A DNA stretch of 64,000 bases, taken from NCBI GenBank assembly GCA_048013815.1, contig CM106586.1:12586001-12650000 (forward strand), in the 5' to 3' direction. The notes below the pieces were generated by a model, which had not been told where the DNA came from, ran no database searches, and saw only the letters and a list, made by a program, of their open reading frames with translations. Positions within the stretch are counted from its first letter, which is position 1, and the number at the start of each line of letters is the position of its first letter. Made by a program: the position numbers and the translations under genes. Shown piece after piece: positions 1 to 12,231 of the stretch. The DNA is from Setoptus koraiensis (Eukaryota > Arthropoda).

Positions 1-653
1 CTCGCGGACCGTCACCGAACGTGTTGGTCGCTCGCAGACTCGGCAGACCGGGCCAACTTGGCAAACTTCGCAAACTCGCATCGCGTCCAATGGCCGGCCG
101 ATTCGGACGATCGCCGGCCAGATTGAATTAAACGAGCAACGAGTGACGAGCCAGAAATAGCGCGGCCAGAACAGGTGCCAAAAGAATGCGAGAATTCTCG
201 CCGCCGGCGAGCGTTCGTCGCGGCGCTGTGTCCATTGTCCACTCTGGACACACGGGCCGCATTATAGGAAAGAACAATAACATTCGAGCGTACAGACGAA
301 CAAAATATATATATATATATGTGTTTATTGGGCCAATTGTTGAAACATTTGAACGCTTGCCATATTTGCGGCATTCGCGAGCAGTTGCGCAACGGCGCCG
401 AAGAATGATTTTTTGCAATCCACTCAAAGTGTCCACTCGCTCGAGCAATTGGCGAGAATTGCTGGCAATTTGCAAATGGCCGCCACACAATGCGCACACC
501 AGCAGTCAGCTCAAATGTCATACCGGCATGATGGCCGCACAATGACAGTGTCAATCATTGCGTAACACTTCTGCTAATATCGGCTGGCCAAAACGATTGC
601 TTGTCTGCGGCGCTTGTTTGTTCGAATGGGATCACAGTGCGAGCAGCACGGTT

Positions 654-753
654 GTTCGCTTCGAACGAGCGCAGTTCGCTCCGAACGAGCGCAGTTCGCT
701 CCGAACGAGCGCTGCTCGCTTCGATCAGGTGAGGTTCGCTTCGAACAAGGGGG
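654..753. repeat. 20-bp minisatellite, about 5 copies
   Basis: Five consecutive copies with a 20-bp period start at 654, 674, 694, 714 and 734. The unit is close to gttcgctccgaacgagcgca. The first three copies are nearly identical and the last two have drifted. Some copies contain a palindromic TTCGAA core. Confidence 0.85.
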
Positions 754-1220
754 CGTTCGGCCCGGTCAAGTTCGAGTGAACGTTCGCAGCGCTTGTGCGC
801 TTGTTGCCGCGCTGTCGCGCCATTGTTTCTCGCAAGCCACACACAGTTCGAGCTGTTGAAACAACCCAATGCGATTGCGCAACAATAAGCTCTAATTAGT
901 TGGCCCATTGATTGCATGCGCCGGCCAGGGCGCTGGCCAGATATTTCACCTGTTGCATTATGGCACAACTCATATATGTGTGGTGCAGTGATTCAAAGGA
1001 TTTGCCCAACAAACGATTTGCCCAATGTCCGCTGGCTGCACACAACGTGAACTACGTGAGCTATCGTGTTGCAATTTGCAAACATCAGCTCGCTACCATG
1101 ATCACGCAATGTCGATTTCACACGACTTTTGGTGGCGCTCTGCACACAAGCAGCGAGTCGGTCAGCCAGCGAACACTGATTAATACGCCGGCGTGATTGC
1201 GCAACTCGGAATTGCCAACT

Positions 1221-1285
1221 GCGAAATCGAACGTCGAAATCGAACTTCGAAATGGGACTTGGAAATCGAACTTGGAAATCAATCC
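1221..1285. repeat. 13-bp minisatellite, 5 copies
   Basis: Five degenerate copies of a 13-bp unit, close to tcgaaatcgaact, run head to tail. It is a local slippage array inside the GC-rich block. Confidence 0.75.
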
Positions 1286-1498
1286 ATCAATCGGGCAGCG
1301 ATGGCGGCCGATCGATGGCCGACACAATCGGTGGCTGCGCGACCGCATCCGTCGCCGTGCTTCGCAGGGCAATCAATCTTGTGCCCATGATGCAAATGAT
1401 AATTTATTGTCCGGCGATGATTCGATCGCGGTAATTGCTGTTGGCAGGTATTGTTTAGCTGATCGTTCGTATCGTTTCGGGCCGCGGAATCCGCTCGC

Positions 1499-1548
1499 GC
1501 ATTCGGCGCATTCGGCGCATTCGGCGCATTCGGCACATTCGGCACATT
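1499..1548. repeat. 9-bp tandem repeat, about 5.5 copies
   Basis: A 9-bp unit, gcattcggc, is repeated about five and a half times. The last copies carry a g-to-a change (gcacattcg). Because the period is a multiple of three, every frame stays open and spurious repetitive ORFs arise on both strands. Confidence 0.85.
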
Positions 1549-2467
1549 TCTCACATTTCGAATCGGCCCGAATCGGCCGAGCAGTTGACTGCTGCAAACG
1601 AGCGCTGCCTCTCGCGTCGAGATTCTCGCGTCGAGATGCTCAGTTCGACAGTCTCAATGCGAGCGTCTCACATGGCGATCGCAACAAGCGGCCGACGGCG
1701 AGCCGCAGAACAATAATTATAATTGAGTTGCCGCCGAGGGATTCTAATTCAATCATTGGTGGCGCCACCGGCCGGTCGGCCGGTGTCGATCATAAGTTAT
1801 GATTCATAACTGACCCAACGATGACCTTGCCACTGGTAATTGTTGTCGAGCGGAGATCTCATTTCAGCGATGCCGCAACAACCGCCGTGAAACCGGAACT
1901 TGGGCCAGCGTTGGCCAGCGTCGGCCGGGCCGGCCGCTTGATCCGGCTTGCGCGCGCCCCGGTCACTGCCCAGTGGTCGGCAGTGAGACGGCGAGACCGG
2001 CGAGAGCGGACGACGGGATTAGGGATCAGTATGCGCTCGGACGGCCCCATAAAGACGGTCGGCGCGCTTGCGGCCAGACGTGGCGTAATGTGTCGAGATG
2101 ACACATTGGCCCGAGCGTCGAATCGCACCGAGCGCCAGACCGCTGAGTGGCTCTTTTCGGTCTTTGTGTTCCGCGGCGATGGAAGGATCATGATTCATGA
2201 GCCGGTGCGGCAACAATGGCGCCGGCGAACAGAAGACGGGCGAACAGGACGGGCGAACAGGAGAACGGCGAGAATAAAATAGCCGTGAACAGCAAGTGTG
2301 TGCGTTGATCTAATTTCGACTGGGCCAAACAAAGCGCGAGCCGAGCCGAGCTAAATCATCATATCAAATGGCGCTCTCCGTTATGGCGCTTTTGTGCGAT
2401 TGTTGTTGGTCAGTTTCGGTCTATTTGCGACCATTGCGAGCGACCTTTGTGCGAAAACTCTTTCATT

Positions 2468-2522
2468 GGGCAGCCATCGGGCAGCCAGTGGGCAGCCATC
2501 GGGCAGCCAATGGGCAGCCATT
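2468..2522. repeat. 11-bp tandem repeat, 5 copies
   Basis: Five head-to-tail copies of an 11-bp unit beginning gggcagcca. The two positions after this core vary between copies and alternate in pattern (tc, gt, tc, at, tt), which suggests a 22-bp higher-order unit. Confidence 0.8.
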
Positions 2523-3953
2523 GGCAGCAGAGACACTCGCGAGATAAATGAATGGCGAGCAACAAGTGGAAGTAGTAAAAAGGAATTAGCATCAATCATA
2601 CGCAATGAGCGCCGCCGCCGCTGCTGCCAGCGAACAGGCCAACAGGTGAATAGGTCCGGCCGGCGCCGACAACTCTCCGGCCTGCCTGCCGGCCCGGCCG
2701 GTCGGGCGGCGCGACGCACCAGTGAGACCGACGGGCTCGAGACGAGCGACTCGGGACGCGGGACGAGACGCAGATGAGAGCCAGATAAGGCGACGCGAAA
2801 GATGCAAAGATGAAAAGAATGAAATAGCAAATTAAAACCGGCCGAGAACAACGCCGACAGCCGTTCGCCGGCTTCGAAGCCGAACGGGCTGTTCGCGACA
2901 AGCCGAGCTTCGCCGAACGACAGCCAGTCTGTTCTTTTCTCCGCGACAAGCCGCCAGTCGTTGCCGGTGTCTGCCATTTTGCCTCTACCATTTTGCATGT
3001 ACCTGCGCCGGCCAAGTGGAGCAAACAAAATGCCCAGCGCTTTTCACGGTCTCGAATGCATACGCTTCGAATGGTCGGTGCGAGCGCCAAAATCAATGTG
3101 CGCCGAATGCGCCGAACGCTTCGAATGCGCCGGCGAGAATTGTATTCAATTACATCTTTGCACACAAACACACACACAATGGACACACAATCTCGACAGT
3201 CGCATAGTTATGATGTATGACGTATGCTGTTGAGTATTTAATCAATTTTCAGCGCAACAACTGCAACCACTGACGCAACTGCTGCAAGCGAAACGAACGC
3301 AACGCAACTCGATCTCGCAAACTTGACTCGACAAAAACACAAACATGACACACAAGATGAAAAGATAGATTAGACAAAAACAAGTTTATTCTCTGACAGA
3401 ATATGATTGTGAGAGAAGCGAGTGGACACAGAGCCGAGACAGAGTCGTCGCAGAGTCATCATTAAGGGGGCGCCCGGTGACGATGCTGACCCGGCAGCTC
3501 GTAGGTCGCGTCGCCGGAGACACTGTCGCGTTGCTCGCCCGCTTCGCCGGGCTACCCGACCACCGGCCGACCGGACGCCGGCTGCCCGCTGGACTGGTGC
3601 GCACTGCGAACGGTGCTGTGCGCGATCCCATCCGATGGGGCTGCCGCCGGTCAATCGCCTGGCGGAATTTCCGCCGAACACTGGCCCAGATCGGGCGCGC
3701 GCGATCGGGTGCGAGACGGCGAGATCCGGCGAGATTCGGCGAGATCCGGCGCGAGACAAAATAAATCCGAGACAAAATAAATATCCGACCGTCTGCGTCT
3801 CGTCCCGTCCGACGGCGGCTCTGTCTGGCGACGGTCGCCTGTTGAACGGCGCCGAGTTGTCGTTTTAGTTTCATTAGTCACAGCTCATGAATTAATCGCT
3901 CGAGTGTGTCACCCGGTCTCATCACCGTTCAAGCTTCGCTCCACGGCGGACAC

Positions 3954-4045
3954 TCTATTAGCCCGGGTGAGCCGCTTCTATTAGCTCGGGTGAGCCGCTT
4001 CTATTAGCTCAGGTGAGCCGCTTCTGTTGGCTCAGGTGAGCGGTC
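3954..4045. repeat. 23-bp minisatellite, 4 copies
   Basis: Four copies with a 23-bp period start at 3954, 3977, 4000 and 4023. Each holds tattagctc or a near variant, followed by (a/g)ggtgagc and a gctt-type spacer. The caggtgag in the last two copies matches a metazoan 5' splice-site consensus, so the array is a row of cryptic donor sites. Confidence 0.85.
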
Positions 4046-5445
4046 GTTGTTGTCAGTTGTCGAGGAGTCGTATCGCACACACCAGATATTATCACAGCAA
4101 AGTCAGATTAGCGTGCCGGTGTGAGTGCACGACCGAGCCACCGAGCGACCGAGACGACAACATCACGGCCGGACAGTGGCAAAGGATTGCACAGGCAGGC
4201 GATAGTTGCGGCCGGCGATAAATGCAATCCGTCCATCAATTAGCTCGGTCATGGCTCACGTCGTCGGCACGCCGCTCGCTTGCCGGCGGCGAACGGTGGC
4301 CACTGGTCAGTGTGAAGCGTCCAGTGGCGACTGGCGTCGAAATTAAAAGGAAGTTTCGGTTGGGACACGACCACTGCCGATTCTGTTGCCATCGATGATG
4401 CATTGGATTCGCTCGCAAGCTCGCAAGTGCGATGCAGCGAAACCATTCGGCGGCGCTTCGAAACGGAACGATTCAATTCGCCGGCGCGAACTGTTCTCGC
4501 CATGAGAGCGGGCCAATTCTCACGCTCACCTGAGCTACTAAACTTGTTCGTTTATCACACACGAACACACGTTTTTATGGTGGTCATTGCTTCTTTTGCA
4601 CACACACACACACACTCACTCCATTTGACACACCAATGGTGTCAGTTTATTTAATGTTTCGACAGCAATGAACTCGCCAGCAAACCACACAAATAAATTG
4701 AATTATTATTAGTATCACCATTTCTTCGCGACGTCGTTCGTTTTCGCCGGCGCTCGCTCGCCGGGGTTTGTGTGTCCGCTTCGCATCACACCAACTCGAC
4801 CGCTGATGAGTGGTTGGCTCCGTTTTGCCTGCTCCGAGTGTCGGAGTCCGAGAAACAAAAAAAACTTTTGTCTGAATGCCGAAATCCAAGCCTGCGCATC
4901 GCTGCACAGTCAGCGTGCTGCCTCTCATCGACTCTGAGTTGATTTTGCGTAGATCTCTGTATTTTTGCTCGACTTTCGGGCGCGTTCGAATCGCGAATCG
5001 ACGAAACGGATAACAATTATATCGAACACAATGGAGGCCTCGAGACGAGCTCCCGTGCACGACTTTTTCGCCGCCAAGAAACGAATGCTTCGCAAAGAAT
5101 GGGCTGATTTCTGGCAGACAACCTCCATCGACAGCTCGCAAAAGTCCGAGCGGTTGTGCGAGAGCGACGCGAATAACTGTGATACGATTGCGAGAATAAT
5201 CGCGAGAGCGATCGCGAGAATAATTGAATAGTGGCGACACGGACACGAGTACAAAGTGCTGGCTTTCTTATTGGCTTATTGACGGTCCGCACAAACCGGA
5301 TGAGGAACATTGTGAGTGATTCGAGCATGAAATAAACCCGTACAAATACTGCGTAATCTGTTGCCCGCATAATACAATCTCGAACCGTTATAATTATGAT
5401 ATAATTATAATTGAATTTGTAGTGATATATATTATATTGTGATTA

Positions 5446-8400
5446 TTATATCTGCACCTCTCGCGAAGACACGTTGTTGCTGTTGGCCGAGCGCTGGGGC
5501 AATCCGCTCTGCATTTGGCGTCTGCCCGCTTGCGGCGACGCTCGGGTTCTAAACTCGCGCCTCATTATGTTGTTCGAGCTGTCGCTCAGCTGTTGACGGC
5601 TCCCACTGAGGGGCGCCCTCGAGGTCGTGGCCAGCGGTATTGTTGGCTGCACAGTGAACCTGTTGAGCGGAATGGATTGAGCGCCCAAACCGGAAGTGGG
5701 CTGGTTACTTCTGGCGGTTGTTGTTGTGATCGTGTTCATATTTGTTGGTCGTCGGTCGTTTGTTGCCGCGTCAATGTCGTCGTCGATGTCGTCTATGTAA
5801 TCCTCTTCGTCTTCCTCCTCTTCGCTCGTGTCGTCGTCGTCGTCGTTGTCGTTCAAATCGTTGAGCTCGTCGTCGTACTGACCGGATAGTGTGCGCGACG
5901 GTCTTGCGCTACCCGCGCCCCCGCCGCCGCCGCCACTGCTGCCGCTAATTTCCGAGGGCGGTTTCTCTCGGAATATGCGAACCTGTTCGCCCGGCTCGTC
6001 GGTCCGGTAATGGCGACTGCGGCGCACCATAAACATCAGGCAGTACAGGCCCGCGGCCAGTGTCAACACAAACGGCAACAGAGCGGACAATACGGACAGC
6101 AACATTATGAAATAGTAGCGCCATTCGCCAATGCATTCGGCATCTTCGCCCCACGACCACAGGCCATCGGGCCGGCAATAGCGGGCCTCGTAGCCGACGA
6201 GGCGGTAGCCCGTGTCGCAGGTGAAGCGCACCACCCGGCCCGGGTAGTAGCGATTCTCTGATTTCATGCCGTTTGCGGGCTTGGGCAGTGCCGGGCACCG
6301 CACAATGTCCTTGCCCGTCACCTCGGCCAGTTCCATGGCCAGGTTCTCGGCGGTGCGGGTGGCGGACGCCATCCAAGTGTCGCCCAGTGTCACGATAAAG
6401 TCGTAGATGCAACTGATGGAATCGCCACAGGTACCCTCCAGTTCCATCTGCTGGTGCAGCATGTCCATGGGCAGTTCGGGCGGAACCCGAAACTCGGGCA
6501 CAAAGCTCGGTTGGTCGTACAGCGCAAACCGCACCGAACTGTGACTCAGCAACGTTCTGCCCACGCCCCTGCGGTCCGTTTCGGTGAGGCGCCACGCCTG
6601 GCCAAAGTTGTTGTGCAGCGTGTCGGGCGGCGAGCGCGAATTGAAGCGGGCACCCGTGGGCGACACAAGGTCGTCGCCGCCCAGCCTGCCCCGCGAATAG
6701 TTGCCCAGCAGTCCGCCCGTGACGCCCTGAAAGTCCGCGGGCAAATACACGTGCACGGTCATGAAGCCGTTGATGGACATGACCTCGACGCCGGCGCCCG
6801 AGTCAAACATGGCGATTATGTGCGACATGTTTTGTATGCCGGCCGGCTGATACAACGTGACCCCGCGGAAGTTTTGCAACTGCATCGACTTGTCCCACCA
6901 GAAAATGTACCTGTCGTCGTCGCGTTGGCGGCGATTAGCGTGTGATGGGCGAATAGTATTAATAGTATTAATTTTGGCCTCTCTAATTACTTGATTAATT
7001 ACTTAATCAATTGCGTAATCAATTACGCAATTAATTATTCATCATGATTATTCGAAAACAGAGAGAGAGATGGTAGGCGATACTCACTGATCGTCGACCA
7101 GCACGTAGATCTGGTAGCGCCAGCGGGCCGCCAGCGGGCGAACGCGGAACTCCACTATGGACGATGAGTTGTCCGTGGCCGCCACCGCGCTCAACTGGGT
7201 CGCGGGCACCTGGGCCCCGCCCCGGTACCTGCGGGGCACCTGCTCGAAGCGGGCGTGCACGTTGAATTTGACCTTGGGGTCGTCCGAGTGCACCAGCACG
7301 TACTCGCCCTTGCCGTTGAAGGTGTAATTGTGCTTGTTGAATGTCACCATGTGCGGATCGCCAAATACCGAAGCGACCGCGGGCGGCTGGTACAGCGAAC
7401 AGTCCTGACTGGTGCGGAATTGGGTATATTTTTGGCACGAGCGCGAGTTGTCCTTTTTGTCTTGCCACTTGCAACAGTAGAAGAAGGGCACCACGTCGTG
7501 CACCCAAGTGGACAGAGTGGGCGTCATCATGCGCGTCTTGAACGGGTGCTTGCCGTAGCGGAAGGCGCGCGACGGGCGCCCGCCAAACATAGTGTCGGCC
7601 GTCTGAATGAGCTCCTCTTGGTCGTCGTAGCAGCACGTCTGTCCGCTGCCCCCTATGGAGGGCCGGCCCGTGTTGACGCAATGTATTGCGTCCCGATGAA
7701 ACACGTCGCACCGTCTGTCTATGATGTTGCATTGCGGGTCGGGCGAAAAGCGGCCCCTATCCACGCGTACCTGTTCCAGGGTGCACGGGCAGCGCCACAC
7801 GGTGGGCGCAAAGCGGTCCGCTTGCATTTCGCGCTCGTGCCACTTGTCACAAAATTGATCCTTGTAATAGTAGCCGTACTGGCGCTGCCATTGCGGCTTA
7901 AAATACCAGCCCAACGGCATGGGCCGCGACCAAATGACGGGCGACCGGCGCATTTTGGGCCCCAGTATCTGCTGCGGATTAGTGAGATTGATGGCGATAA
8001 AGCCGAACATCATGTCCAAATTGTCCCAATTGTCCCTGTTGACAAATTGCTCCAGTCTCAGCTGGTACTGGCCCTGGCCTAGCCGCACGCCCGGCACCAG
8101 AACGTCGATGTAGGTGAGTGCCGGATAAACGTTCATCGTTTCGCGGTAGCCCCACAGCGATATGGTGACGCTGGAGTCGTTGCTCCAGCTCAGCTTTTGA
8201 GGTTTCCATTTCAGCTCTAGGTCGCGCGGGTCCTCCAAATAGTCGCGCCCGTCTATCACGTGCACGTCCTCTTCGGCAATGTCGGGCGGTTGCACGTAAT
8301 ACCTGCCCACAAACTCTATTCCGCCGTCCACGCTAATGGTCAAATCGACGTACCCGTGATACATAAATGCGGGCGATATGCACGTGGCGTGATTGTGGTC

Positions 8401-9573
8401 TCGGTACACCGCTTCCGATTTAAAATTGTCAAAGCGACAAAATATGATGCTGTCCGGCTGCAAACAGGGGCCCGTCACGTCCACCAGGGTGCCGCCCAGC
8501 ATGTGACCGTAGCGCGGAAAGAAGGTCAACGGGAGCCGGTCGCGCAAATTGGGCTCCAGTTTCTTGTTGATGCACGCCCCGGGCCAAACCTCTTCGTCCA
8601 GCTGAAAATAGTAGCGTCCCTTGAGCCGGTTGCCCAGGCCGCCCGACGGCAACAAACTGACCCGTTGCGTCTGACTGTACGGGTTGAACTCGAAGGTGCG
8701 TGTCGTGTTGCCCGCGTTGAAGCCCACGAACGCGGGCGACCCCTTCAGGCCGTCATAATTGTCCAAATGGGTTATCCATTGAATTTGCTCGTAGTTAAAC
8801 ATGGCATAGGTGCGTATTTCGTCCGTTGCTATTACCGCCTGATAGGTGTTTGTTTTCAGTGGACGCTCGCGGCGCCTGTTGACTATGGTCATGTTGCGCC
8901 ACGTTATTATCATTGCGTATTTGGGCACAAAATCCGCCGCCCCAATCATGCCCTCGCGAAAATCCAACAACAGTCTGTCACGTAGTAGCTCGTACTCGGG
9001 ATCCGGGCTATAGTAGCCGTTTGCGTTTCGTGTTGTCGCGTCAATCAACAGGTTTACAACGCGAAAATATACGCCCGACAGCGGCACCTCGCTGGCAATG
9101 TCCTGCATGGCAAAGAAGGGCGCCAATATCGACGGATCCTCCTGGATAAATGTGTCCAATGGCTGCAGCGGCAGCTTCAGCGGGAACTTGTACGTTTGCA
9201 TGCCCTTGTTGAACGATATGTAACCGTCGCGCTGCACCCAAATGTACTCAAAACTAAACCCGAAGAAGGGCAACCGGAACGACAACGCCTGATCGTGCAT
9301 ACTGCGACCGGACGATATCTCGGTCAGATCCTCGCTGGTGTGAGGATACATGAGATTCTGGCGTTCGCTCATCAGCATCGGATTTCGCATGGCGTCCAGC
9401 TGTCTTGTTGGCAGTCTATATTCGCCCGATTGGCTCACTGAAATAGAATTATCCACAATATTGTCGGATTGTTGTTCTGTCTTGTTAACTGATATTATCA
9501 TTAGCAGCAATAAAACTATTATACAATTGAGCCAACAATGGGCCCGGCGCCCGGCCTCGGCCCTTGCAGCCAT
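5446..9573 (-). CDS. mesh: Mesh-like NIDO-AMOP-VWD-Sushi transmembrane protein
   Basis: This is probably the orthologue of insect Mesh, a smooth septate-junction protein that seals gut and Malpighian-tubule epithelia. Two exons, 9573-7088 and 6910-5446, give 1316 residues. The 177-bp intron has GTGAGT/CAG ends and interrupts a glutamine codon just before YIFWWDK. The chosen start gives a signal peptide (residues about 1-30, hydrophobic core near CIIVLLLLMIISV). An in-frame ATG at 9681 would add 36 residues that hide it. Domains in order are a nidogen-like region (about 120-330), AMOP (about 573-720, rich in Cys), VWD starting at VFGDPHMV (about 737) and split by the intron, Sushi (about 1031-1090) and one membrane helix (about 1093-1125). 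The roughly 190-residue cytoplasmic tail has a Gly run and a long Asp/Glu run. The gene is far more GC-rich than its neighbours. Confidence 0.93.
7010..7031. repeat. Short perfect inverted repeat in mesh intron
   Basis: Within the single mesh intron, attgcgtaat and its reverse complement attacgcaat are separated by two bases. They lie in a run of taattacttgattaat-like words. The intron is AT-rich inside an otherwise GC-rich gene. I infer no function. Confidence 0.5.
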
Positions 9574-11127
9574 TCTGATTGTGATTGGATTAATTAATTG
9601 ATTGATTATCTGTTTGTGATGTACCTTGCTTTGTGTTGTATACTTCTGGTTATTGTTTTGTGTCGCTTCTGAATCGCTCATAGATACCTCATTGCATCGC
9701 TAGCTCTCTCTACTGATCTACACCGATGATTTTACATCTACAACTGTGGCGCTAAACCATTGCCGCGCTACAAGTGTACAAGTGTAACTGTGACTGCAAC
9801 TGCAACTGTGTAGTGACTAATTGATAATGATACACATCAATAGAGAAAAAAAGATTAGTCAATGATGGTGATTTATGATGGTTTCGTATATGCAGGGGGA
9901 CAAACCCACGACGATGATGCAGACTGCGATCGCTATTGACGCACTTAATTGGTATCATTACATCAACAACAATGATGCAGTTTGATTGCTGCTTTTTATT
10001 AAACTATTATTATGTAACTACTACCAACACTACTGCTAACAGTACTGCTATTACTGCTGTGTGATCAAGATTACACACTTATTTGGTGTGCACTAATTAA
10101 ACAACAACAACAACAACAACATCAACAATTGTTGGGCGACAGTAGCAGCAAACAAACTTGTATCATTTATTGTTGACTGCACACACTCAATGGATCAAGA
10201 GGAACGTTACTCAATGTGGTAATTAAGAATGTATGTTTGTCAATTATTATTAGTATTATTATTATTATATATATACAACCATGATGCGTGTATGGGGCTA
10301 AAAAAGCCACTTGTATCCGCACTATCAAATGTATATATGTGCATTATGTAAGTAGACATACAAACAACAGTAATCAGATGAAACTCGTGTGGTCGAAGCA
10401 CCAAACAACATGAAATCTATTTTGTAAATCAAATAATCAAGCGCCATATTACACAGAAGTTGATAATTTGAAAGCAAAATGTAATGTTTGTTGTGTTCTC
10501 ATTGCGAAGATTATTATAATCAAGATAAGAGATCTAGTTGTTAGTTGGATGTGCAACATCAATGCTGATTAATCATTACATTGACTCACTGGATGAAATA
10601 CAGCGCATTATGAAGTATCTACTTGGTTCTGTTTGAGTCACCATGATCCCCATCAAAATCAACTCACGCTGACATGATAGAAAACGTGATTCAATTCACC
10701 ATGTTTTCGACCATATACATTTGATCAGCGATTCTTGAAGATATCACAGTTCAAAGCCTCGAATTATTTGTCAATCAATCAGTGTCCTACGAATGTCTCG
10801 GTCATTCGATCCAATCAAATATAATATATAATCGATAATGGCGTGCGTTGCTACAATGTAATCACGAGAGGCGTATCCTGACGCGATATCTGATCTCAGC
10901 AGTAGTAGTGTAGTCGCAAATCTTCACAAAGAAATCAGTCATTCAATTAACCAGTTAATTAGTCAATTTAATCCAACTAACTTTATTCCATTGTTAAGTG
11001 TGTACAGGCTAGCTATTGATAAGCTAGTAATAACGAATCATTGCATAAAAGTCCAAATGAGTAATCGGTGAAATGATATGATAAACATATTATTATCAAC
11101 TCGTGCATATGTTTTATCATGCCTGGT
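9574..11127. other. AT-rich intergenic region
   Basis: This is the space between the mesh 5' end and the 3' end of the F-box gene. Composition changes from GC-rich to AT-rich at about 9.5-9.7 kb. It contains a CAA run near 10101-10121 and ATT/AT microsatellites near 10245-10275. Short open frames exist but none looks coding. The mesh promoter should lie in the first part; I see no clear TATA element. Confidence 0.6.
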
Positions 11128-12231
11128 TTATAGGCTTATCCGTCTTCTAAGATTTGTCGATAGTATATCTATGAATGATGATTCAAACCGGAAACACCAG
11201 CGTGGCGAAACATGTAACCTCAAATTGTTTAACAGGGGATCTGATAGTATATCCTTAACACCGTTGGTTGTTATATTAGTATAATTTAGATTAAGAGATC
11301 TCACATGATTGTGATGGTGTCTCAAATAGGAAATTATCATTTTGAATGTGAATGCGCGTCGGGTGGGAACCATCATAATGCGGTCATCGTCTTCAATTCC
11401 ATAAAAGCCTCTAGCAACTGAAGGATCAAAAACTATATCTATCCATGTTAGGTTCAATTCATCCATTGGTGTGTTAGAGAATATCTCAACGAACGTTTCA
11501 TCACTGAGACCGGAGCAGTTGTTTAAGGATAAACACGACAGTTTTCGTTCCAGAGATCTTGTTGTTGTTGTCACTACATTGTCGAATTGACTATTAACTT
11601 GACTAGTATTGTTAAATTTAAATGTGAATGGTGCAGTGTGTAAAACTGTCGCCTCTAAGTCGTCATGCTGTATGATAACGTATTCTAGATTGATGGAGAT
11701 CGCTTGGCGGAATGTGCCTATGAGATGCTTCAATGATGTGCCAGTGATGACACAATCTTTTAACTGAATACAAACAAACGAATCTACGATATTCCGACTA
11801 GTTAGATCTGTTTCGATTTTGTTGCCGTTGTTAGCGAGCAAATCAAAGAAAGTTTCAAAGTCCTCGTTGACCAACGAACGAAATTTCAATTTCCAATAAA
11901 TCCTTTTTCTTCGAACAGAGAACATCCACTTGACATATTTTGCTATGTTTCTGCCCGAGGGGTTGTCCTGTTCGTCGACATCATACTTGGATGTAGGCTT
12001 AATGGTGTAAGGTAATAGTTCGTACAATTTTACGTGATTTACGTTTCTACATGATAAGGCTCCATTGAGTATATCTAACAGTGCGTGGCATGTGGATGAA
12101 AAATTCAGCAGATCTTTGGTGTCCGTTAAGCAACTGAAGATTCTTATTAAGAGCTCCGATGGCAATTCCAATAGAGGGCATTTTTTGTCCGTAAACAAAT
12201 GATTAGACGCAATCATAGTAGATCGCACCAT
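11128..12231 (-). CDS. F-box/LRR protein (FBXL-like)
   Basis: A single-exon protein of 367 residues. The F-box covers about residues 18-58, with the typical LPSELLIRIFSCL and a following LLNFSSTCHALLDIL. F-box proteins bind Skp1 in SCF ubiquitin ligases and bring substrates through the rest of the chain. The remainder has degenerate leucine-rich-repeat-like segments, for example LSCLSLNNCSGLSDETF near residues 230-245 and LRSLNLNYTNITTNGV near 315-330. This supports an FBXL-type receptor, but I cannot name an orthologue. It is convergent with nothing and lies 1.5 kb upstream of mesh on the same strand. Confidence 0.8.
   Translation of the reverse strand: MVRSTMIASNHLFTDKKCPLLELPSELLIRIFSCLTDTKDLLNFSSTCHALLDILNGALSCRNVNHVKLYELLPYTIKPTSKYDVDEQDNPSGRNIAKYVKWMFSVRRKRIYWKLKFRSLVNEDFETFFDLLANNGNKIETDLTSRNIVDSFVCIQLKDCVITGTSLKHLIGTFRQAISINLEYVIIQHDDLEATVLHTAPFTFKFNNTSQVNSQFDNVVTTTTRSLERKLSCLSLNNCSGLSDETFVEIFSNTPMDELNLTWIDIVFDPSVARGFYGIEDDDRIMMVPTRRAFTFKMIISYLRHHHNHVRSLNLNYTNITTNGVKDILSDPLLNNLRLHVSPRWCFRFESSFIDILSTNLRRRISL

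Larger units (their letters stand above)
1..5445. other. GC-rich gene-poor block with minisatellites
   Basis: No convincing gene is visible. Open frames of 60-216 codons occur on both strands but overlap each other in several frames, are arginine/serine/alanine-rich and resemble no family I know, which is what stop-poor GC-rich DNA gives by chance. The stretch holds five short tandem arrays (listed separately), AT and CA microsatellites (about 303-320 and 4599-4615) and many CpG-containing words. It lies downstream of mesh, so it may include that gene's 3' UTR near 5300-5445 and regulatory DNA of a gene outside the window. Confidence 0.6.

Noticed and set aside
4980-5000. gcgttcgaatcgcg, resembling a tRNA T-arm/B-box
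   Set aside because: No A-box, acceptor stem or anticodon arm can be folded around it.
12-5370. Many open frames of 60-216 codons on both strands, including a 199-codon minus frame at 4647-5246 and a plus frame at 4965-5231 with an ATG in fair context
   Set aside because: They overlap in several frames, are low-complexity (Arg/Ser/Ala) and resemble no family. GC-rich DNA is poor in stop codons, so such frames are expected by chance.
7255-8985. Long plus-strand frames (275 and 241 codons) antisense to mesh
   Set aside because: They are shadows of the GC-rich mesh coding sequence on the opposite strand. Mesh has a complete domain set and these have none.
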